Positions 1-5,666 of a stretch of DNA of 9,071 nucleotides are shown in pieces. The stretch is from Chlorobiota bacterium (lineage in GTDB: Bacteria > Bacteroidota > Bacteroidia > Bacteroidales > B39-G9). The translations under genes and the position numbers were made by a program. The stretch spans positions 1 through 9,071 of the forward strand of contig DAOVJU010000101.1 of assembly GCA_030632095.1 (NCBI GenBank), written 5' to 3'. Every line of letters begins with the position of its first letter. Positions within the stretch are counted from its first letter, which is position 1. The notes under the pieces are model-generated. The model made no database searches. It was not told the DNA's origin and saw nothing but the letters and a program-made list of their open reading frames with translations.

Positions 1-432
1 ATCAAATTCTTTTGGGTCAGAATTACTCATTTCACGCATCAGGTATTCTACCTCAAATTGTTCGTTTCCTGATAGTCGATCAAGTCTTGTCTTTAACTGA
101 TCGCTAATATATTTTACTTCAAATGCACCGGAACTGATCAATATTATTTTCTTAACCAGTGATGGATATTTTGCCGTGAATATAATAGCTAACCATGCAC
201 CCCAGGAATGTCCAACTAATACAACTGGTAAATCTGAATTTACAATGATAATTTCATACATTTCATCAACCAGGTCTTTAATTTTTTCTTTCGTTTGAAA
301 TGGTTCAAGTACTCCAAAATTCACCGCCAATACTTTTGCTACGGGGGCCATATCACCTAAAGCACCTGGACCACCATGGATTAAAATTATGTTATATGAA
401 GGTAATCCGTATTTCCGTGGGTTAACAAACAT
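1..432 (-). CDS. Alpha/beta hydrolase (proline iminopeptidase-like), partial at left edge
   Basis: The minus strand is open from an ATG at 432-430 to base 1, giving 144 codons with no stop, so the C-terminal part lies outside the window. Residues 15-23 read IILIHGGPG, the strand and oxyanion-hole motif of alpha/beta hydrolases. Residues 74-80 read GHSWGAW, the nucleophile elbow with Ser76 as the presumed catalytic serine. The acid and histidine of the triad would lie beyond the edge. Only about 50 residues separate the two motifs, fewer than in classical proline iminopeptidases, and the usual DQRG segment is missing. This points to a small cytoplasmic hydrolase of unknown substrate rather than a true peptidase. 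No signal peptide is visible. An ATG further upstream (around 453) is in another frame and soon hits a stop, so 432 is the best start. It is transcribed divergently from the propeller gene. Confidence 0.88.
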   Translation of the reverse strand, partial: MFVNPRKYGLPSYNIILIHGGPGALGDMAPVAKVLAVNFGVLEPFQTKEKIKDLVDEMYEIIIVNSDLPVVLVGHSWGAWLAIIFTAKYPSLVKKIILISSGAFEVKYISDQLKTRLDRLSGNEQFEVEYLMREMSNSDPKEFD

Positions 433-465
433 AAATAATTATCATTTTTATAATCTATCTTTATA

Positions 466-473
466 CAATATTA
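466..473 (-). promoter_or_regulatory. Candidate -7 element for the minus-strand hydrolase
   Basis: Read on the minus strand this is TAATATTG, one mismatch from the Bacteroidota -7 consensus TAnnTTTG. It lies about 33 bases upstream of the hydrolase ATG. No TTG is seen at the expected -33 distance. The region is AT-rich, so a chance match is quite possible. Confidence 0.25.
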
Positions 474-496
474 AAATTTATAATTCACTAATTTAT

Positions 497-504
497 TAAT
501 TTTG
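497..504 (+). promoter_or_regulatory. Candidate -7 promoter element for the propeller gene
   Basis: The sequence TAATTTTG matches the Bacteroidota sigma-ABfr -7 consensus TAnnTTTG exactly and ends 31 bases before the ATG at 536, a reasonable leader length. A clear -33 TTG at the usual spacing is absent. With the element on the opposite strand at 466-473, this makes the 103-base spacer a plausible divergent promoter region. Confidence 0.45.
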
Positions 505-535
505 CTTTAAATAATATTTAGCCATTACAATTAAC

Positions 536-3070
536 ATGCATAAAATTATCTATATTATTTTTCTAATTGTTTTTATAGTTTTTCTGAAGCAAGATATAAT
601 AATAAAACCTTCATATGAATCTGTAAATAAAAATGAATTCCCAAAAGAATATCCTAATGACTGGTTTTCGTATCAGCGATGCTACCCTTATGAAGAAATT
701 AATGTTCAGCAGTATTTAGCTTCAATAAATAGAAAGCCTGTTTTTAATAATATCAAAAACCAAAATGATATTGAATGGGATTTTTGCGGTCCTCTGAATA
801 TCGGGGGAAGAATAACTGATATTGAAATAGTTCCTGATGATCCTTCAATAGTTTTTGTTGGTGGAGCGTCTGGTGGAATATTAAAAACAACTGATAATGG
901 AAATAACTGGGTAAATACTTTCTCGCATATATCTTCAATTTCTATTGGCGACCTGGCAATTGACCCGAATAACCAGAATATTATTTATGCCGGAACAGGA
1001 GAATCAAATGCAACCAGCTATAGCTATTTAGGAAGTGGTATATATAAATCGGTTGATACTGGTGAAACATGGTCATATTCAGGTTTAGGGAACTCAGCAT
1101 TTATTGGAAGAATTGTGGTTGATTATTCTAATTCTGACAGGATATTTGTTGCTGCTTGTGGTAATTTATTTACAACCAATAATGAAAGAGGTATTTATAG
1201 AAGTATTAACGGAGGTGAAACATGGGACCAGGTATTGTTTTTAACTGACTCAACATCTGCCATTGACATAGTACAACATCCGGAAGATCCGGAAATATTA
1301 TACGCAGCTATGTGGGAAAGGCGCAGGGGAATTAACTATAGAAATTCTTTTGGAGAAACATCCGGAATATGGAAATCTGCTGATGGCGGAAATAACTGGT
1401 CAGAACTTTTATTCGGCCTTCCGAATAATGCCGGCGTTGGCAGGATTGGTATAGATATATCCAGGTCAAACCCGGATGTGTTATATGCAATGTATGATAT
1501 TGATGGTGAAGGTATTTATGTTTATAAAACAACTAATGGGGGTTCAAGCTGGCAAAATACATCAGATTATGTTTTAAGGGACATTTGCAGGACTTATGGA
1601 TGGTTTTTTGGTCAAATCAGGGTTGATCCGTTTGATGAAGACATAGTATACGCGATGGGATTATGGATATACAGGACAACAAATGGCGGCAATACATGGT
1701 ATAACATTAGTGAAACAATTCATGTTGATCATCATGCCCTGGTGTTTGATACACTGAACAACAAAGTAATAAACGGAAATGATGGAGGTTTGTATGTTTC
1801 TGAAAATGACTGCAATACATGGTTTAAAATCAACAATCTTCCATTAACACAGTTCTACGATATTACTGTTGATAAAAATAATCCTGAAAGAATAATGGGT
1901 GGAACCCAGGATAACGGTGTTATTCTTACCAGTAGTGGAATGGATAATAACTGGGAAAAAATACTTGGTGGTGATGGTATGGTTTGCGTTTTCGATTATT
2001 CAGATATGAATACTTTCTATTGTGCAAACCAATTTGGTGTAATTCATAGAACTAAAAATAATGGATATTCTTTTGAAAATATAAGTGATGATTTTTCAAA
2101 TGACCGGACAAACTGGGTAACTCCATATATAATTCACCCTTTATATCCAAATATTTTTTATGCAGGGACTTATCGTATATGGAAAACGACAGACCAGGGA
2201 GATAACTGGTATACAATTAGCAATGACCTGACAAATGGAAATAACAATAATCATCATACAATTACTTGTATAGACATTTCAAAACTAAACCCTGAAATAT
2301 TAGTGGTTGGAACTGCCGATGGTAAAGTCCATACAAGTGATAATGATGGAATTAGTTGGGCAGACCGGTCTAACGGGCTTCCAAACAGGTGGATTACCAG
2401 TGCTAAAACCGGTCCTTTTAATGAAAATGTATTATTTGTAACTGTTTCAGGATACAAGTGGGATGAATTTGATTCACATGTTTTTATATCAAACGATTTC
2501 GGATTAAACTGGGAAGCAATTGGTAATGATTTACCCGATGTTCCGGTAAATGATATTATTATTGATCCAAACAAACCTGGCAATCTTTTTATAGGAACTG
2601 ATGCGGGGGTTTTTAAATCACCTGACTCAGGCCAGGAATGGTTGAACATTTCAAACAATTTGCCAAACGCACCTTTCCTGTCGCTGGATTTTCATAATTC
2701 AACAAGAACCCTTTTCGCAAGTACATATGGTGTTTCGGCATACAAGTTACCTGTGGATTTACTTTCCGGTATTAAAGAGAAATTAAGTTCCCATGAATTA
2801 AATATAAATATCTATCCTAATCCTTTTAACAATCTGATAGAAAATACATATATAGAACTGGAGTTACAAAAAACTCAAAATGTTTATATTGAAATATATA
2901 AAATTACAGGGGAACGGATATTCAATTTTTATCAGCCTTGTGAAACTGGGAAAAACCTTATAACCTGGAACGGGGAAAATAAATTAAACAAGAAAGCCAG
3001 TGCAGGATTATATATTTGTAAAGTTTATGCAATTGAAGGAATAGCTGATAAAAAAATCCTGATTCTTTAG
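536..3070 (+). CDS. Secreted Asp-box beta-propeller protein with T9SS type A sorting domain
   Basis: This 844-residue protein begins with a hydrophobic stretch (about residues 4-17) after a His-Lys pair, which looks like a Sec signal peptide, although no obvious cleavage motif follows. From about residue 85 (GPLNIGGRITD) to 745 it is built of Asp-box/BNR-type repeats of the form S/T-x-D/N-x-G-x-x-W. Their closing aromatic residues are near 125, 179, 230, 288, 339, 388, 429, 513, 558, 608, 659 and 702. Such arrays fold as beta-propellers in the sortilin/VPS10-like and GH74-like superfamily. From residue 756 a C-terminal domain opens with NINIYPNPF and closes with AGLYICKVYA and KKILIL, the pattern of the T9SS type A sorting domain. 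The protein is therefore expected to cross the outer membrane and be released or surface-attached. Glycosidase activity cannot be claimed, because many relatives of this architecture have no known activity. An in-frame stop at 512-514 and no earlier ATG support the start. It appears monocistronic. Confidence 0.9.
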   Translation: MHKIIYIIFLIVFIVFLKQDIIIKPSYESVNKNEFPKEYPNDWFSYQRCYPYEEINVQQYLASINRKPVFNNIKNQNDIEWDFCGPLNIGGRITDIEIVPDDPSIVFVGGASGGILKTTDNGNNWVNTFSHISSISIGDLAIDPNNQNIIYAGTGESNATSYSYLGSGIYKSVDTGETWSYSGLGNSAFIGRIVVDYSNSDRIFVAACGNLFTTNNERGIYRSINGGETWDQVLFLTDSTSAIDIVQHPEDPEILYAAMWERRRGINYRNSFGETSGIWKSADGGNNWSELLFGLPNNAGVGRIGIDISRSNPDVLYAMYDIDGEGIYVYKTTNGGSSWQNTSDYVLRDICRTYGWFFGQIRVDPFDEDIVYAMGLWIYRTTNGGNTWYNISETIHVDHHALVFDTLNNKVINGNDGGLYVSENDCNTWFKINNLPLTQFYDITVDKNNPERIMGGTQDNGVILTSSGMDNNWEKILGGDGMVCVFDYSDMNTFYCANQFGVIHRTKNNGYSFENISDDFSNDRTNWVTPYIIHPLYPNIFYAGTYRIWKTTDQGDNWYTISNDLTNGNNNNHHTITCIDISKLNPEILVVGTADGKVHTSDNDGISWADRSNGLPNRWITSAKTGPFNENVLFVTVSGYKWDEFDSHVFISNDFGLNWEAIGNDLPDVPVNDIIIDPNKPGNLFIGTDAGVFKSPDSGQEWLNISNNLPNAPFLSLDFHNSTRTLFASTYGVSAYKLPVDLLSGIKEKLSSHELNINIYPNPFNNLIENTYIELELQKTQNVYIEIYKITGERIFNFYQPCETGKNLITWNGENKLNKKASAGLYICKVYAIEGIADKKILIL

Positions 3071-3082
3071 GTAATTAATTAC
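3071..3082. repeat. 12-base perfect palindrome right after the propeller stop codon
   Basis: GTAATTAATTAC equals its own reverse complement and begins at the base after the TAG stop at 3068-3070. It has no loop, no GC-rich stem and no following T-run, so it is not a typical intrinsic terminator. It could be a protein-binding dyad or chance in AT-rich DNA. Confidence 0.3.
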
Positions 3083-3150
3083 AAACCTCTCTCCTACCAA
3101 TATCACAAAACCACGAATCACACGCTATACATACATTTAAAATTCTTTCT

Positions 3151-3184
3151 TTGTTATCCACTTGTTGGTGATAACAACAACAAG
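3151..3184 (+). other. Overlapping inverted repeats forming two alternative hairpins upstream of the TlpA-like gene
   Basis: Hairpin A pairs 3151-3161 with 3168-3177: ten base pairs with one C bulged out (TTGTTATC-CAC against GTGATAACAA) around the 6-base loop TTGTTG. Hairpin B pairs CTTGTTG at 3161-3167 with CAACAAG at 3178-3184 around a 10-base loop. The loop of A is the 5' arm of B, and the 3' arm of A is the loop of B, so the two full stems exclude each other. The element ends 34 bases before the ATG at 3219. It could be a leader structure, an operator dyad or a mobile-element end. Whether this stretch is transcribed is unknown. Confidence 0.5.
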
Positions 3185-3218
3185 GGCGAAAATATTAGTA
3201 ATTCTAAAAATATTTATT

Positions 3219-3824
3219 ATGAAAAAACTACTTATATCATTAGTGTTTATAATTAACATTAATATCACTTATTCTCAATCTGAGTGTTTTGATAATTGTT
3301 TTGCAAGAAATGAGTTAAATGATGATTTTACAGATGAAGATATTCTTAACAGAAATGAACGTTTTAAAAATGAAATAATTGGTTGTAAAGTACCCAACTT
3401 CAAAGCAACGACAATTAAAGGTGATACTATCGAAATTAAGAATTTGAAAGGTAAAATCATAGTACTAAACTTTTGGTTTATTGAATGTAAACCCTGTATT
3501 GCAGAGATCCCAGGATTAAATAAATTAGTAGACTATTATAGTGAAACTGATGATATTGTTTTTATATCTCTTTGTAGAAATGATCTTAAAGATATCGAAA
3601 CATATTTCCTTCCGAAGCATAATTTTAACTATAAAATAATTCCCAGCTGTTCATCAATTTCAGTAGACTATTGCATAATAGCAGGATGGCCAACGCACAT
3701 GATAATAAATAAAAAAGGTAAATTACATAATGTTTTTTATGGCGGAAGAGTTGAGGGTGATGTTACTAATTACATTTTTGATTTACTAAGCACTAATATC
3801 GAAGAATGTTTAAATAAAAAGTAA
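3219..3824 (+). CDS. TlpA-like periplasmic thiol-disulfide oxidoreductase, cysteine-rich
   Basis: This 201-residue protein has a signal peptide (MKKLL, hydrophobic to about residue 18, then a TYSQ end typical of Bacteroidota). A thioredoxin/peroxiredoxin-like fold follows. VPNFKAT at the domain start is the usual AhpC/TlpA opening. NFWFIECKPC holds the redox motif C90-K-P-C93 after Trp86, and GWPTHMIINKKG supplies the cis-proline (Pro158). It most likely reduces or isomerises disulfides, or serves a redox pathway, outside the cytoplasm. A longer frame opens at a TTG at 3162, but the ATG at 3219 is preferred because it puts the Lys-Lys signal peptide at the N terminus and the TTG lies inside the hairpin region. 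The mature protein carries nine cysteines, unusual for a TlpA-like protein: two near the N terminus, one before the core, the CxxC pair, three more in the domain and one near the C-terminal end. No redox partner or cytochrome maturation gene is nearby, so the partner is unknown. Confidence 0.88.
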   Translation: MKKLLISLVFIININITYSQSECFDNCFARNELNDDFTDEDILNRNERFKNEIIGCKVPNFKATTIKGDTIEIKNLKGKIIVLNFWFIECKPCIAEIPGLNKLVDYYSETDDIVFISLCRNDLKDIETYFLPKHNFNYKIIPSCSSISVDYCIIAGWPTHMIINKKGKLHNVFYGGRVEGDVTNYIFDLLSTNIEECLNKK

Positions 3825-3934
3825 AGAGGATGCTGGAACCCATAAAAGTAAGCAAAACTAACAACAATTTAAATAGTTTCCTTCTTCCGGCGCACTTTTG
3901 TAAAGCGTATTGAATTTTTCTTAGTTAATAAGTG

Positions 3935-3957
3935 AAGTAGGATTTGCAATCCGATTT
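3935..3957. repeat. REP-like imperfect palindrome upstream of ruvX
   Basis: The core GGATT-TGC-AATCC (3940-3952) is a perfect 5-base inverted repeat with a 3-base loop. The arms extend to 3935 and 3957 with one mismatch and one G-T pair. I recall short GGATTTGCAATCC-like palindromes as dispersed repeats in Bacteroidota genomes, sometimes linked to IS200-like (RAYT) transposases, but this is memory, not a search. No transposase is present here. The palindrome ends just before the candidate ruvX promoter. The rest of the 174-base spacer (3825-3998) holds only a chance-looking 27-codon frame. Confidence 0.4.
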
Positions 3958-3959
3958 AC

Positions 3960-3967
3960 TAATTTTG
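3960..3967 (+). promoter_or_regulatory. Candidate -7 promoter element for ruvX
   Basis: TAATTTTG is an exact match to TAnnTTTG and the same octamer found ahead of the propeller gene, ending 31 bases before the ATG at 3999, the same distance as there. The nearest upstream TTTG (3943-3946) is inside the palindrome and only 13 bases away, closer than the usual spacing, so the -33 element is uncertain. Confidence 0.45.
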
Positions 3968-3998
3968 CAATTCAAATTTATTTTAAATAAGCAGGTTT

Positions 3999-4412
3999 AT
4001 GGGAAGAATACTGGCAATTGATTATGGTCAAAAAAGAGTTGGTTTAGCCGTAACTGATCCTTTAAAATTAATTGCCAGTAGCTTAACCACAGTTCATTCA
4101 AAAGACATCATTGAGTACTTAAAAAACTATTTCAAAAAAGAAGATGTTGAAACCATTGTAATTGGAATGCCGTTGCAAATGAATGGAAAACCTTCTGAGT
4201 CAGTAAAATTCATTAATCCGTTTATAAATAAACTTAAAAAAGAATTTCCAAACATTCCTGTTAAACAAGCTGATGAGAGATTTACATCTAAAATGGCACG
4301 ACAAGCTATAATTGCAAGCGGAGTAAAAAAGAAAAAACGCCAGGACAAATCATTAATTGACGCAGTAAGCGCAACTATTATTTTACAATCGTACCTGGAA
4401 CAGAATAAATAG
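3999..4412 (+). CDS. ruvX: RuvX/YqgF family RNase H-fold nuclease (putative pre-16S rRNA nuclease / Holliday junction resolvase)
   Basis: At 137 residues it has the normal length of the YqgF family. The family signatures are present in order: ILAIDYGQKRVGLAVTD with Asp8 and Gly10, VIGMPLQMNG, ADERFTS with Glu93, and LIDAVSATIILQSYL with Asp121. The three acidic residues fit the metal-binding active site of an RNase H-like fold. The E. coli homologue is implicated in 5' maturation of 16S rRNA, and other members in Holliday junction resolution; the sequence cannot decide between them. The protein is cytoplasmic. A basic stretch (VKKKKRQDKS, 109-118) precedes the last motif. The start follows the AG-rich string AGCAGG, the closest thing to a ribosome binding site in the window, although weak. 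Confidence 0.95.
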   Translation: MGRILAIDYGQKRVGLAVTDPLKLIASSLTTVHSKDIIEYLKNYFKKEDVETIVIGMPLQMNGKPSESVKFINPFINKLKKEFPNIPVKQADERFTSKMARQAIIASGVKKKKRQDKSLIDAVSATIILQSYLEQNK

Positions 4413-4517
4413 TTTTCAAATCAGTCAATTTAATGAATAAAAAAAACCACAATCAATTTACTGTTAATTCTTAACGAATTTATATTTTTACATTCTATTT
4501 TAAAACTGAACAAAACA

Positions 4518-5072
4518 ATGATATTACCTGTATACGTTTATGGTTCGCCAGTTTTACGAAAAGTAACAAAAGATATTGATGAAGATTATGAAGAATTATC
4601 CGTGCTTATTGAAAACATGTTTGAAACCATGAATCAATCTGATGGAGTTGGCTTAGCTGCTCCGCAAATTGGAAAATCAATACGTTTATTTATAGTTGAT
4701 GCATCGCCATTGGCCGAAGATGATCCGGAACTGGAAAACTTTAAAAAAGTATTTATCAATGCGCACATTATACTTGAAGAAGGCGAAAAATGGGAATTTA
4801 ATGAAGGTTGCTTAAGTATTCCCGGAATAAGGGAAGAAGTGAAGCGTAAACCTGTTATTAGAATACAGTATTACGACAAGAACTTTGAATTCCATAATGA
4901 AAAGTATGATGGCATAAAAGCGCGAATAATTCAACACGAGCATGATCATTTAAATGGAATTCTTTTTACTGACAAAGTTGCCCCTATACGTAAAAGATTC
5001 TTAAAGAATAAACTGGCTGCAATAACAAAAGGTAAAGTTGAAGTAGCTTATAAGATAAAATTCCCAAAATAA
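4518..5072 (+). CDS. def: Peptide deformylase
   Basis: This 184-residue enzyme removes the formyl group from the N-terminal methionine of nascent proteins in the cytoplasm. All three family motifs are intact: GVGLAAPQIG (43-52, with Gln50), EGCLSIPG (96-103, with metal ligand Cys98) and QHEHDHLNG (139-147, with metal ligands His140 and His144 and catalytic Glu141). The C terminus has a basic tail (APIRKRFLKNKLAA onward) as in other Bacteroidota deformylases. It lies 105 bases after ruvX. That spacer contains no gene or convincing terminator, only a small GTTAA-TTC-TTAAC inverted repeat (4463-4475) and TATATTTT (4481-4488), one mismatch from the -7 consensus. It may thus have its own promoter or be read from ruvX. 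The start is preceded by an A-rich leader without a Shine-Dalgarno sequence. Confidence 0.97.
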   Translation: MILPVYVYGSPVLRKVTKDIDEDYEELSVLIENMFETMNQSDGVGLAAPQIGKSIRLFIVDASPLAEDDPELENFKKVFINAHIILEEGEKWEFNEGCLSIPGIREEVKRKPVIRIQYYDKNFEFHNEKYDGIKARIIQHEHDHLNGILFTDKVAPIRKRFLKNKLAAITKGKVEVAYKIKFPK

Positions 5073-5076
5073 TAAA

Positions 5077-5084
5077 TATTTTTG
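5077..5084 (+). promoter_or_regulatory. Candidate -7 element ahead of the TPR lipoprotein and comEC
   Basis: TATTTTTG matches TAnnTTTG exactly, lies in the 53-base gap after def and ends 41 bases before the ATG at 5126. No TTG at the expected -33 spacing is seen. Read-through from def is an equally good explanation for expression of the downstream pair. Confidence 0.3.
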
Positions 5085-5125
5085 TCTAAAATATTCAGTC
5101 ATTCTTAAATTTTAAATATATAAAT

Positions 5126-5647
5126 ATGAACCGGAAAATAAGTTTAATAGCAATTTCAATTGTAATTCTAATTTCAGCCTGTAATACCGAAAAAAAGGAG
5201 AAAAAATTAGCCGTAAAAAATATAAAAAGCATTGAAAATGAACTTGTTTCTGATTCAACTGCTTTTATTAGTACCCAAAAAGCCAACCAATTAGTTGAAT
5301 TATATAAAATTTATGTAAATAAATATCCTGCTGATACATTATCTGCTGATTATTTATTTAAAGCAGGTGAATTGACAATGAATTTAAATCATTCAATGCA
5401 AGCTATAATTTTGTTGAAACAGTTTGAAAAGGAATATAACAGCCACCAAAAAATGCCATATTGTATATTCTTCCAGGCATTTGTTTATGAAAACCAAATG
5501 AACAATTTAGATAAAGCAAAACAATATTATCAACAGTTTATTAATGATTATCCTGAACATGAATTAGCTGATGATGCAGAAACATCAATCAAGAATCTTG
5601 GGAAACCGCTCGAAGAAATAATTCAGGGTTTTAAAGAGAGCAAGTAA
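5126..5647 (+). CDS. TPR-containing lipoprotein
   Basis: This 173-residue protein has a lipoprotein signal: positive MNRK, a hydrophobic segment and the lipobox LISA-C with Cys19 as the acylated residue. Sequence after the cysteine is highly charged (NTEKKEKK), so the mature protein is probably membrane-anchored and periplasm- or surface-facing. From about residue 50 to 160 it has tetratricopeptide-like helix pairs: LVELYKIYVNKYP, ADYLFKAGELTMNL then QAIILLKQFEKEY, and FFQAFVYENQMNNLDKAKQYYQQFINDYP. The last is the clearest TPR, ending in the typical YP after helix B. It resembles small YbgF- or BamD-type TPR proteins but is too short to assign to either. I recall a TPR gene after def in other Bacteroidota, which supports a conserved but undefined role. 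Spacing of 19 bases to comEC suggests co-transcription. Confidence 0.85.
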   Translation: MNRKISLIAISIVILISACNTEKKEKKLAVKNIKSIENELVSDSTAFISTQKANQLVELYKIYVNKYPADTLSADYLFKAGELTMNLNHSMQAIILLKQFEKEYNSHQKMPYCIFFQAFVYENQMNNLDKAKQYYQQFINDYPEHELADDAETSIKNLGKPLEEIIQGFKESK

Positions 5648-5666
5648 ATTTAAAAAAGTTAATGCT

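Noticed and set aside
2254..2658. A 134-codon minus-strand open frame inside the propeller gene
   Set aside because: It lies opposite clear Asp-box coding sequence and shows no family motif or promoter, so it is a shadow of the real gene.
3151..3184. An integron attC site, suggested by the bulged stem and adjacent single gene
   Set aside because: No GTTRRRY/RYYYAAC core sites are found in either orientation, and no integrase or second matching site after the gene is visible.
3162..3218. A 19-residue N-terminal extension of the TlpA-like protein from a TTG codon
   Set aside because: The ATG at 3219 gives a normal signal peptide at the N terminus. The extension would bury it behind a basic, non-conserved-looking leader.
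3830..3913. A 27-codon plus-strand frame starting six bases after the TlpA-like stop codon
   Set aside because: It is short, has no recognisable motif, overlaps the spacer's odd composition and ends without relation to ruvX. It is likely chance, though a gene remnant cannot be excluded.
4413..4517. A small gene or RNA between ruvX and def
   Set aside because: The 105 bases are AT-rich with only a 5-base inverted repeat, and no frame or stable structure is seen.
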